Source: Adiantum capillus-veneris (Eukaryota > Streptophyta > Polypodiopsida > Polypodiales > Pteridaceae). Taken from it: 62,000 bases of DNA. The notes under the pieces are model-generated. The model was not told where the DNA came from and did not search any database. It saw only the letters and a program-made list of their open reading frames with translations. The translations under genes and the position numbers were made by a program. Below are positions 12,418-25,067 of this stretch, piece after piece. Numbering within the stretch: position 1 is the first letter of the stretch; the number at the start of each line of letters is the position of its first letter. The stretch spans positions 58,862,119 to 58,924,118 of the forward strand of contig CM043952.1 of NCBI GenBank assembly GCA_014529385.2. Direction: 5' to 3'.

Positions 12418-15400
12418 TTACTCCCCCCTTGGAGAAGCGTTTTCATCCTCAAAAACACGAGTGGTATTATCTTCGTAATAACACTGATGTTTTCCTTATT
12501 GGCATCCTCTACATGGGCCAATTGTCCATATGACCGATACCTGGTGCAGTGAGGAGGTTCAATGAAACCAAGAGCAACATCTTGATTTTCAACATTGTTG
12601 TCCTTTTGCAACCACCGGTATCTAAATGGTAACTCATGATAACTCATGTGAGTATCTTGAAAAGCATAGCTATTGAAAGATAGAATAGGGAGTGTCCTCA
12701 TGTTAGACTTCTGAACATTTTGGAACACACAGAACCACATGTTCACCCCTAACAAAGGTTACATGCCAACATACTCTGTCAGCACACCTACTAAGTCCTT
12801 GACTTATGAAACTATCGGTATCCAACCCCACCACAACAGGTGTTTAAATTTGAAAACCGAACCTAAGAAAATTCTAGAATAAGGAGAGAATCACCTATTC
12901 AGAATGCATTGTGCTAACGTATGCTCTTAGCAGATCCTTTAGCACGGTTTACTAACGTATGCACTTAGCATATCCTTTAGTACTAAATAGAATACTTGTA
13001 ATCTACCCATCCAACGTGGGATGAATAGCAGCAGTAAGAGTGAGGTACTTTCCCCAACTACTTATAGACATTCTTCCACGACTGACGACAAACTGTGACT
13101 CAACCATTGAGTATCCAACCATATACTCGATATGGAATGGAGACAACCAACTAGGTTGAAGGTAGATTGGAGTTTCCAGCAACCAATCACTAACATCCAT
13201 ACTCATCCATCACTTTGTATGGCAGGGTGTAAACTCATACTAAATCTGCAAGAGAGATTGCACTAGCAGTGCAAAAGGGTGCAGAAAGAATGAAGTCCAT
13301 GGATTTGCATGCCACTCCAAATAAATTTGTGTTAAACACTAGGGCCCATAACACCTAGTGTGCATACATTTAACACAAACATATCCAAACCGCAATTCCA
13401 TGACGAGACTTTCCATGATACTTACGTGAAAATCTTGCAACAAAGTTGAACCATAATAGAATGTGACAACCCGGTCACACCTAGGAACCAACCATGAGAC
13501 CTTCTCATGAATGTAGCATACTTTGCAGAAAAAGTTGGACCATAATAGAATGTGACAACCCGGTCACACCTAGGAACCAACCATGAGACATTCTCATGAA
13601 CGTAGCATACTTTGCTATATGTAGAAACGACCCTCCGTTAAGGTGGTTTCACAGCACTTGTAATCACAACAAGTCTGTACTTAGTACCCGATAATTTTTG
13701 GCCACTGAAATTGTTCCTGATACTGTGTGCGTCAATTGGTCTAATAAACGGATGCGACCAGCACACCTAGGGACTTCGTCACGACACATCATTTTGAATT
13801 GGGCGCCAGTGTCAGTCCTAGAGACTCATATTCTCCACATGTGGAATATGTCTCAAGTAAGGACGCCAGGAAAAGTGACATCCATCAAGTACGAATTGTA
13901 CTTGTGTGTGGAGGTAACTACAAACACTCTGCGACGCGAGTGAGAGGGACCCTCATTATCATGCTCCACACTGGCTAAACCAAACTCCTTGAGTTCCTAG
14001 ACCACGTTGTATCCCATGTGACAACATGTGCCAAATCGAACCCTACAAGTAGGTTCGTAACAACATAAGGCAAAAAGGTAGATTGGACACTTGGCCCAAA
14101 ATACTTTGTGTCGACATGCCCTTTGCATGGCTCTGTAACATGCAAGCGTACTTATACGTCTTGAAAAAAAAAAAAACAAGCAAAGCATACAAAAAATGGA
14201 ATAACACCAAATTAATAGATGTGTACCTGGAGGTTTGAACGTAATGTTCACGTACCAATATTCAAACGGAGAGGAGCACATCTCCTACCTGAAAACAAAC
14301 AGCATTGCACTGGGAACCGTGGGTGTTGCCTTCGCAATCCAACCCCTGTGGTTAAAATCGACGTAGTCAAACCCCTTGGTAAGACCCTTTGTAGAAACTG
14401 CTCAACTAGCAGGTAACGGCAACCAACATAGTTAACTGTGTACATAATGGTTGGAATCAACTTGAAAAGTTGAGTTTGTCCGCTACCACATGGTAGATTG
14501 CGGAATTCTTTCCTGGAAAGTCTAACTGAGAGAGATCAAACTGTGATCCTCAATGCAGATCAACTGTGATCCTCAATGCAGATCAACTATGATCCTCAAA
14601 GCTTATGGGGTGATGTAGCAGTCACCCGCCGGGTTGTACCCCAAAAAAATATGTCCATAGACACTCCGTGGTGCTATAGAGAGAACATGGAATCCACACA
14701 AGTGGACTACCTAGCTCTGGTGGATAGCCATGCTGTCACAACTGTTTGCTGCATCTATACTTCCTTGTAGAGATCAGCGGATGTGAGTTGAAGATTATCA
14801 AAAACTGAACTTGAGTGTCGCACTAAAAACATGTAGTGCAAAAATAACACCCTAAACATCCGTAATGACAAGAGTCTTGCTTTCCCATTAACGTTGATGT
14901 GTACTTCCTTGGGTAGATCTGTTTGATTGTGAAAAAAATCACCTAAAGAATGCCAATAGCCGGGTCGTACCCTTGGCCTAACAATGGCTCTTAGCCTGTG
15001 TGACTCATAGCCCGTATGCAAATTAGTGTTGAGTGGACGGACCGATGAATACTAATGTAAGTAGCATCTTAGCCACGTGCTAGCTGAGAGTTAGAGCACC
15101 TTGGCTCAGGCTAAGTTACAAGAAAAACATGTATGAAAAGCTTCCTAGAAGATTTTCATTATTCCCTTAAAGAGAGAGAAAGAGAGAACGAGAGAAGAAG
15201 AGCATTCTAGGATGAGGAACTTTCCTTAAACGAATATGACTTGTATAGTTGATTGCCATGCTCTTGTGCATCTTATGCCTAACGTGCAACTTATTCTATA
15301 AACATGCAACAGGTTTCTGCTACGTCGCTCTTATCGAGGGAGGTAACAGAAAAAACACAAACAAGTCACAGACTGATCCACCTACCATGTATGTGGTTGT

Positions 15401-17789
15401 GACTACACCAGTGTGACTTAATGAGAGCACTTTGCCTTTGAATTAAGTCCAAGTTTTAGGTTCTTTTAAGTGTTGTTGTGTTTGACAGCAACCCAAAAAC
15501 AATCCAGAACGTATTTTGTCCTTGACAAAAGGTCTGGTGTTATAGCGGTAGCGTGTTTCTTGAGGTGGTAGAATTGATTCCACTTAGCTAGCATGCCGTG
15601 CATACATAATCTTAAGCCCTTGGCAAAAGTGATGGCCTCAAACGTGAGAGCCCAAACCATAAGTGCCTTGCACAATCTAAACTGGTAGGAATTCTGTGAG
15701 GTGATATTCCCTATTTTACCAGTTTTTTCAAACTTGTGTGCCACGGCCCTTGATGACAAGTCGTTGGGCAATTCCTTGGCACAAGGGAGAAGCCTTGCTT
15801 CATGTAAAATCATCAAAGCACTTTGCTTGGCACAAAAGCAGTAGTTTCCAATCAAAGGTGTAAACATGGAAGAATAAAAAGAATAGAAAATTGGCTAACA
15901 TGGTCGTTGTTGTAACCAGTTGGCCCGAGATTCCGTGGAAGAAACAAAAACTCGCGTAAAAATGGATCATAGCCATATCTGCTACACGGGTGGGAGCTGT
16001 CGTATGTACATATATGTCCCTTGTATCATATACACCCTTCTGTCACGTAATGAAATAACATGCAAGCATATTGCCAAATCCTTCCCAAGTTTTTATGCTC
16101 ATAGCATATGCCGAACGTGGGGAGTTTCAATGCAAGATGCATAAATAGAAGCCTTGCTTCACGTAAGTTCATCAAATGGATGAGACAAGAATGTAACCTA
16201 AGTGCTCATAGCTAACAGATGCTCTTGGTGACACACATATGTCCGAGCAGGAAAAGATCGACCTTGTCAAAATTTCATAGGGAAACGGCCTTGCCAAATT
16301 TTACTATTGATTGAGAGTCATAAAATTGCCCCATAGTGAGAGAGATATCATCTCCAACTGAACTTTCAAATGTCAGCGATTGTCCAATACTACTTGATCA
16401 AAGCAACCTTTGCTTGACAAGTTGGCATTGTGAAAATTCATATGGTGGTCAACATTGCATTCAACTCCTAGTTGTGGATGTCAGTGTTTTTTCCACGCTG
16501 CTTTATATAGCCATATTGCTGGTCAACATTGCATTCAACTCCTAGTTGTGGATGTCAATGTTTTTTCCACGCTGCTTTATATAGCCAGATTTCCTTCTCC
16601 CTAGCAAGCTGCAATGGCTTGGACATGTTATGCATCTAATGCATGGAGCCATGCTCCCATAAATCTTCTTTCATCTGCCTGGAGAGAGCACAACGAGGAG
16701 AGATAAAAATTAACAACCAACGTAAGACACAAGTTGGTTTATTAGAGTGTCGTTATAGGGAGCCTTGCTCCTGAATGTATGTTATGGTAGACAGATGCTT
16801 GAAATTGTAATTACTAGCCGGCCTTGCCGAATACCATAATCGGATAGTTCATAGGCCCTGCCCGGCTTGCCATGGTTGCCAAACAACCTTGCCTGTAACC
16901 ATTGACTGAGAGACGTCAGATGCCTTGCAAAATCAATCGGTGTCCCCTAGTGATGCCTTGCATTAGATTTCCAATTCATGTCTTAGCGACGAGAAGCCTT
17001 GCTTCCGTAGAATCATGGCTTACACTTTTCATCCCTTATCACACATCTGTGTCTGCGTCCATGCATGTCTTGGAGTCCCGTTTCAATCCCGCCCTGGATA
17101 GAGTCCGAGAGATTCCAAGATATGTTTTGTGACAGACATGGGGATTTTGTACACCTTCAACTTATAAATTGTTTCTCATCACAGGTGCATAAATTCGCCA
17201 CATGAGCCAATGGATGCGACCATGAATGTCCATCCGGCTGTGGGGCTCGTCCCACAAACTGCCGATTCCCCTGGCCCGTGGGGCAACACCCCTAGGTGGG
17301 GTGTGTGGCCCAACTTAGGACACTAAAAAAGATTTTTTAATTAAAAAATTAATGAAAGAAATACCTGCAAAGGAGTCCGATGTCTGTGAGATGGGGAAGA
17401 AGAAGCCTGAGAGAGTTATGGACTGCCTTTGGGGTCGCAACAGAAATGAAAGCTCCTCAGAAATCCTGCGCGCTGCCAATGAACCAGGCATGACCCGATT
17501 TGGTGGTGCTCGAAAGTCTAAACCTTCCCGGCTTAGAGTGGATACCCGCGGCCTCCGAGATTTGGCCTGTCCTTCCTCCCCGACTTGGGACTGCAGCACA
17601 CGGTTTTGCCTTGCTTGTGTGTTGCATGCGACATGCAAACTCGCTTCGAGAGCAAGATTGAGAGAACCCTAGGCTGAGTGTCCATGAATGGAGAGAGAGA
17701 AATAGAGAGAGAGAGAGAGAACATGCCAAGCCCTGCAAAGCATTTCCCCCCTCCTCCATAGCCTGCTCCTCCCTGAGCTCTGATACCAA
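12418..17789 (-). other. Interior of element D, no recognisable genes
   Basis: About 5.4 kb without gag, protease, integrase or RT motifs on either strand. Local tandem duplications are visible: 89 bp at 13442-13620 around a TGTGAC...GTCACA inverted word, a 23-bp unit repeated near 14540-14600, and 75 bp at about 16440-16590. The longest frame, 133 codons on the minus strand (15466-15867), matches nothing I know and is not called as a gene. Confidence 0.6.
17774..17789 (-). promoter_or_regulatory. Primer binding site of element D
   Basis: On the minus strand this reads TTGGTATCAGAGCTCA, matching the initiator tRNA-Met 3' end, and it directly abuts the LTR. Confidence 0.8.
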
Positions 17790-17862
17790 TGTGAGACCGC
17801 GGGGGATAGTGCCCCTTGACCGCATGTCCGTCCCGGCCCTTGGCCCTGCCCTTGGCCTGACA
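17790..17862 (-). repeat. 5' LTR of element D, internally deleted
   Basis: 73 bp with the same ends as the 131-bp partner. A 58-bp block is missing after GCGGGGGAT, with GAT/AG words on both sides of the deletion. Confidence 0.8.
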
Positions 17863-18469
17863 ACTCAAGATTTTCAAGAGTTTTTTCACGATAAATAATT
17901 CAAGGTAGAGTTCAAGCAATGAGATTTAATTGAGTTAGGGGGCCCAAAAAATACGTAGTTTCTCGGTTTAAACATATAAAGTCATTTGTAGTTGTCAAAT
18001 TGCACTAGAATAATACCAATTTCATGAGGGGACCTTTGGAAGACCAAAATTATGCTCTTATTCAGCACGTGCTCAAGTATGAAATTATGTCTATAGCTTG
18101 CATGTGACTTGAAAATTTATCTTTGAAGTGCATTCTATTGTTTTGTAACACCGAGTGCTAACACTTGGATTTTTTCAACATAAAAAAGGCCATCTCTACA
18201 AAAAGATATATTCGTTCTATGATTTTTTGGCAAGACAGCTTGAAATTTCACTAAATTTATGTCTTAGAACTTATCAGAATTCTCTCCATACATATTGATT
18301 TTGATATGGAGAAAAATCCAGTGTTTTGTTTCCCTCATAACCAATCTATGGTAGAAGCAAGGTGTTAAAAACTTCTTTTTAGCTTGATAAATAAATTGCC
18401 AAAACTTGGTAGAAAAACAAGACACTTTAGTGTCTCAGGACACTTATGTGTCCAATTATAGAACTAGTG

Positions 18470-19080
18470 TTAAGATTAGGTTAAGATTTAAATTTAATTT
18501 AATATTAGGTTAGATTTAGGTTTATGTTGAGTTTAAGATTAAGTTAGATTTAAATTTACGTTAGATTTAAAATTAGGACAAGATTTAAAACTAGCTAGGT
18601 TAGATCTGAGTTAGATTATATCTAGGTTTAGGATTTAAGATTGGATTAGATTTAGGTTTATGTTGAACGAGTTTAAGATTAGATTAGATTTAGATTTAAG
18701 ATTAAGACAAAATTTAAGGTTAGACTAGATTTAAATTAAGTTAGATTACAATTAGGTTTAGGCTAGATTTAATATTAGATTAGATTTAGGTTTATGTTGA
18801 GTTTAAGATTAGATTAGATCTAGATTTATGTTAGATTAGATTTAGGTTAGATTTTAGGGTATGTCAATGAAGGCATTGCCCAAAGAGCAAACATTAGGTA
18901 CACAACAATATGTATATTCCCATCAGAATCCGATAGCTATTAACTCACCCACTAACCATGTTCAATTAGCTCAAAATCATCATATGTTCAATTAGGTTAG
19001 ATTTAAGTTTACATTTTGGATTTAGTTTTTATATTAAAGTCTATCTTCGAGATTACAACAGAAAATTAGAGTTAGGCGAA
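18470..19080 (+). repeat. Degenerate TTAGGTTAGATTTA-like repeat, right part
   Basis: Repeats such as TTAGGTTTATGTTGAGTTTA and TTAGATTTAGATTTAAG occur in irregular order. They resemble a strongly diverged telomere-like T/A/G repeat, but no exact TTTAGGG run is present. Confidence 0.65.
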
Positions 19081-19196
19081 CATGATCCCTCTCTTCCTCT
19101 CTACGGATGCGACCTTAAGTTGGAAAGCTTTCAACTGCATGATACTCAGATTGGAGGCCAACATGTAATATGCTAAGTAATCCCTTGAACAAGGAT

Positions 19197-20703
<1,507 letters not shown>

Positions 20704-20899
20704 CATTCAACCGAAACACCTATCTCTCAACATGGATCTTATGTCCTTGTAATCAATGCAAACATGCTGTGCGATGGACAAGACGCGTTTCTTTTGTAGC
20801 ACGTTCATGAATTTGGTGAGTTTTATCCATCTATGAAGAGCAAGTTGTTGCCAATTATAACTCGTCGGACTCTCGCGCTGGCAACAACAGGCAGCAATC

Positions 20900-22758
20900 T
20901 TGCAACCCAATAGATGTGTTTGCAGGCGCTTTGGTCAAGCAACATACATGAGGCCACAAGATGTAGCCTCTGACAGCTTGGAGGATGAGCATGCAGACCA
21001 CATTCCCAACAAGGCCATGTTTGAGCCTGAGATCGATGAAATGATCAAGACGATCATGGATTCAAAAAGGCTTATCTATGATGATATGAAAAGTGAAGCC
21101 GATACGCCATTGTATGATGGAGCACATGTGTCTAAATTGAAGGTGCTCCTAATTCTTCTCAACATGTAGGCAAAGTTTGGATGGAGTGAGACTAGCGTCA
21201 CAGTGCTTTTCAGGTGATCTATTACAATGTGTTTACTTCAGTAAAAAACTCTAGATGTATAATAATCTGATAGATTACTTACAAGTGTACTGCATTTTTT
21301 TCACTATGTAGATTGCTCAAAGAGCACATACTGCCACCTGATAATGTGATGCCAGATTCCAGAGAGGAAGCAAGAAAGATGTTGCAAAACTTGGGGATGG
21401 ATTACAATTTGATTCACTCTTGTCCTAACAACTACATTCTTTTCAAAGGGGAATACATAGACATAGAGAAGTGTCCGAAATGTGATTCCGAGAGATATCG
21501 AGTAGATCTCCACGGAACAAAAATTCCACAAAAGCTTTCGCGACATTTTCCTCTGCTTCCTTGCATCAAGCATTTCTTTGAATGTAATTCCATGGCCGCC
21601 CTAGCATCATGGCACAAGGAGAATAGATCTTCGGATGGTGTGCTACGGATTCCTGTAGACTACGTAGCCTGGAAACATATAGACGATACATGGCCGGATT
21701 TTTCCATGGAAGCTCAAAATTTGCACATAGGCCTGGCTATGGATGGTGTAAATCCATTTGGTCAGAGATCAACATCTTATAGTGTATGTCCCGTTGTCAT
21801 CGTCAACTACAACATTCCCCCGTTGTTGACTACCAAGAAGGGGCACATGTGGCTAAGCTTGATTGTGCCGGGGCGGTATAAAGTGAAGAATATGGATGTG
21901 AATCTTCATCCACTATTGGAAGAGATACAACAATTATGGATTGGCATAGAAGTGGTGGATATGAGCCGACACATAGATCGACTGAATGCTTTGATCATAG
22001 GCATTCTAATGTGGACCATGCATGACTATCCCAAACTAACAAAATGCTCAGGTGATTTACACTCAAACTCAAACACTGTAAATCTTGGTTTTTCTCAAGC
22101 TTATCTATTGTCAATGGGCATACATACAGGGAATCAAACAAGTGGATACAGAGCATGTGTCACATGTGGACCTAGATTTAATGCATGTCGGGTGCCCTCA
22201 TTGAAGAAGCAAATCTATGAAGGTCATCAAGTGTATCTTCCAAAGAATCATGTGTTATGCGAATCTGGCTTTTTGGGAAGAGATCCATCAAGGATGCCTG
22301 CACAAGCATGGTTAGAGCATAAGGTGATGTGTGATGACGGTTTGCCCCCAGGGATGAAGAGACTCTCTCTATGGTACGAGTTACCATAATGGCCCAGACT
22401 CATGATCAATCACTTGCTCGATCCAATGCACATATTCAAGAATGTGGGTAATCTGCTGTGGTACCATCTAACCGGCAAGAAAGATACTTTGGGAGCCGGG
22501 GTTGACCTTAGAAATGTGGATTGTATGGAGCAATATTGTCCGCAGACAACATTCGATGGATCGATAAAACTCCCTAAAGCGCCATGGATTTTGATAGGAC
22601 CCCAAGAATGCAAAGTAAAAGAGACCATTCGATCTGTGCGGACCCCCACTGGCGTAATGCACTCACTCCGAACGTGTTTCACTAAAGAAGGAAAGCTTAC
22701 CGGTTTGGAGTCACACAACTGGCATAAAATGTGCCAGGTATGTTTGAAGTGGAATATA
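20900..22758 (+). pseudogene. CACTA transposase, TNP2/Transposase_21 type
   Basis: Exon-like pieces are 20900-21213, 21312-22389, and 22390-22737 in the same frame, separated by probable introns (donor at 21214, acceptor TATGTAG at 21311; donor GTATGT at 22738). Visible family features are the N-terminal AKFGWSETS context, CPKCDSERYR, LPCIKHFF, the catalytic-type LAMDGVNPFG, the GYRACVTCG zinc-like motif, and LLDPMHIFKNV, matching the conserved LDVMHIEKNV region. An in-frame TAA at 22387 splits the last two parts. The protein would cut the element ends. A start codon cannot be fixed because the 5' region is rearranged. Confidence 0.88.
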
Positions 22759-22825
22759 TCATAATGGGAATTGTGTAACAAATTTGTGTGTGGACTTTAA
22801 TATCATTGCTAGACGTGTTTTGCAG

Positions 22826-23560
22826 ATTATTTTATCGTTGGGCCATCGAGGGATGTTTGTCTCCTGACTTCCATAACACAATATACAAACTTGAAAAGTT
22901 GGTGCAATGGATCTCACAAAAGGAGATCAATTTAGACTCCATACCATTCGCCAAACTAAACATTGTGGAGGTTGTGTGCATGTTTGAGAAACACTTTCCT
23001 ACTACCATGCTAACCATTTAGGTGCATCTTCTTGCTCACATAGTTGATGAGGTGGAAATAGCTGGCACAGTACATTCCAAATGGATTTTCTTTTTAAAAT
23101 GTTTCATAAAAACGCACAAGGGATATGTGCGTCAGTAGGCACGTCTGGAGGGTAGCATGGCAGAAGCTTGGCTGGTATAAGAGTCCCTTGTTTACATTGG
23201 AGAGTGGCTAGATGGATTTGATAAAGCCAGGGACACGTTATTGCAAACCATAGATGATGAGCGCATATCTGGGATTGTCATGTGCAATCTTGGTGTTGAG
23301 AAGAAGATGACGGAAGATCTAGAGGCTAAAATCAACCATTTTGCATGCTTCACAATCTAGTGATGCAAAAGTGGATTTCACAATACGAGGATGCAAAGCA
23401 AGAGTGACAAAGGGCATGAATCGAGTGGAGATGGGGAAGATGACCACTGATGCATTATCTAGCTCTGGAGAGTCTACCAACATTCATGAGCTTAAGATGG
23501 TTGCACAACCAATTGAAAAGCGCACAACAGTGCGGTGAAGAAATGACTGAGGAGGAGTGG
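22826..23560 (+). pseudogene. DUF4218-like segment of the CACTA transposase
   Basis: After an acceptor TTTTGCAG (22818-22825) the sequence encodes FAKLNIVEVVCMFEKHFP, then VHLLAHIVDEVEIAGTVHSK and KTHKGYVRQ. This matches the DUF4218 pattern (HLVxHLxxE...GPVxxRWMYPFER...KxYVRNKARPEGSI) that follows TNP2 in plant CACTA proteins. Stops at 23020-23022 and near 23135 break the frame. The DUF assignment is from memory of the family. Confidence 0.75.
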
Positions 23561-23599
23561 GAGTACTCTCAGGGTTGCGCGACCAAGGTAAGTTTGCAA

Positions 23600-24400
23600 T
23601 GTATGACTAGCGGCTTTCTAGATGTTTGAACGGCCACTCATAATCTTTGTTGGTTGTAGTATAAGTCATACATAGCAGCATGCTGTAAAGGTTGACATTT
23701 TAGGGTGGAACGGATCGACAAAAAGTGTTTTACTCAAGGAGTCATGGAAAAATTTGAACAGTCTAGTCGACGACGGTCCTCTGATGCAGACACTGTGGTG
23801 GCATAACTCACTTACTTTGGCACGCTACAAGAGATTTTGAGAATCGATTATACAGGATTTTTTGTCGACATATTCGACATGCAATGGTTCAAGATAAACA
23901 TGGAGGGTTGCAACGCTATTGTGCGCAGAGGAGAGTCTAGTTTCCTTGAGGAGGATTCAACTAAAAAATGGACCGACCTAAGAGGCACTTTCCTACTACC
24001 CGAACATTTTGAATAAGTAAATGTAAATAGTTAACATCCAATTTTAGAATTCATGTGCTTGGAAGCTCTCATGTAAGTTATGTGCCTCTGGAAGGTGATA
24101 TTTCATCCTACAAAGTTTGCATCAAACTAGTGGTACGTCATAGAGGTAGCCCCTTGTAGGGCACAGACGTATGAGGGCTACAATGTAACAATCACAACCG
24201 TATTAATGGAGGAGATCAGAGAAGATGTTGAGTCAAGAGCCACTGAGGTGGTGCTAGACAAGCATCAAGCTGCTACTCTCTATGGGGTGTATGCAGAGAA
24301 TCTATAAAATGAAATGGAGGACATCTGCCTAAACGGAGAGCTCTATATAGAGATAGGGAGTTCTACTGAGCTATGCGAGATTGAGAGAGAGACCTCTTAA
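23600..24400 (+). pseudogene. DUF4216-like segment of the CACTA transposase
   Basis: In one frame around 23815 the sequence reads YFGTLQEILRIDYTGF and FDMQWFKINMEG, matching the DUF4216 pattern (YGxLxDIxELxY...VxFKCxWxD) found at the C-terminus of CACTA TNP2 proteins. A further segment to about 24400 (EIREDVESRATEVVLDKHQ) may be the protein tail. Several stops make this non-functional. Confidence 0.6.
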
Positions 24401-24626
24401 AGCCATAAACATCGTATTTGAACAATTTTGTTCTGTTTTATAATATATATAGTATTCACGTGGCTTTTTGTCCATTCCTGTCTATATGCTATACTTGAGA
24501 AATTTGAATTGTGTTTAATCGTCATTGCTTTTACTCCAGGTATGCTTCAGGTATGTTCTCACAAGTAGGGACACTCCTCGGTGTGTCGTGAAAGTCTGAT
24601 ACGCCGACGTAGCACTACACTCCGAG

Positions 24627-24744
24627 TGCAATGGAGACTGAGGCTGCAATCGCGAAGGAGGTGATCCATCTTTGCTCATAAATGCTTCATCTTGAGCAAG
24701 GACAGATCACCTCTTTTGTGATTGCAGCCTCAGACTCCATCGCA
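24627..24744 (+). repeat. Imperfect hairpin, 41-bp arms
   Basis: The left arm starts GTGCAATGGAGACTGAGG and the right arm ends CCTCAGACTCCATCGCAC. The arms pair with about six mismatches around a 37-nt loop, which itself holds TTGCTCA/TGAGCAA. It sits between the transposase remnants and the next coding segment of M. Confidence 0.85.
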
Positions 24745-24844
24745 CTACGAGTTTCATCCTTTTACAAGATACACACGGGAGACAAATTCACAAAAACTTC
24801 AGAGGAATCTCTCTACACACGAATCCCTCCCCCTTTATAAGTCC

Positions 24845-24960
<116 letters not shown>

Positions 24961-25067
24961 CAAGAAATCCCCCTCCCTATTATCTATAGTATAGATTATA
25001 ACTTGTCCATGTTTTCTTCTTTATTCAATATTAAGATTAGATGTTCGTGTGTTTAATGTAGCTATGG

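Larger units (their letters stand above)
12287..17862 (-). mobile_element. Non-autonomous LTR retrotransposon D (LARD/TRIM-like)
   Basis: Both ends have an LTR-like sequence starting TGTGAGACCGCGGGGGAT and ending TTGGCCTGACA in plus orientation. Both are flanked by ACTCA (12282-12286 and 17863-17867), a 5-bp target duplication. Next to the right LTR is GAGCTCTGATACCAA, a tRNA-Met primer binding site for minus orientation. Next to the left LTR is TTACTCCCCCCTTGG, a polypurine tract on the minus strand. The 5.4-kb interior has no gag or pol that I can see, so it must depend on another element's proteins. Confidence 0.85.
11577..18469. mobile_element. DNA transposon E with CACTAG ends, flanked by TTAA
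   Basis: The left end reads CACTAGTTTGGTACC and the right end, reverse complemented, reads CACTAGTTCTATAATTGG. Both ends carry a subterminal palindrome of the GGACAC...GTGTCC type (11598-11612 on the left; two such motifs on the right). TTAA lies directly outside both ends (11573-11576 and 18470-18473). Without the nested LTR element D, E is only about 1.3 kb and has no recognisable coding capacity. It could be a non-autonomous CACTA element or a TTAA-targeting element; the AT-rich flank makes a chance TTAA match possible. Confidence 0.6.

Noticed and set aside
15466-15867. 133-codon minus-strand frame inside element D
   Set aside because: No recognisable domain or splice context, and it sits in a non-coding LARD-like interior; a chance frame is likely.
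17315-17919. Overlapping frames on both strands near the 5' LTR of element D
   Set aside because: They overlap the LTR, primer site and a GA tract, with no motif; chance frames in GC-richer sequence.
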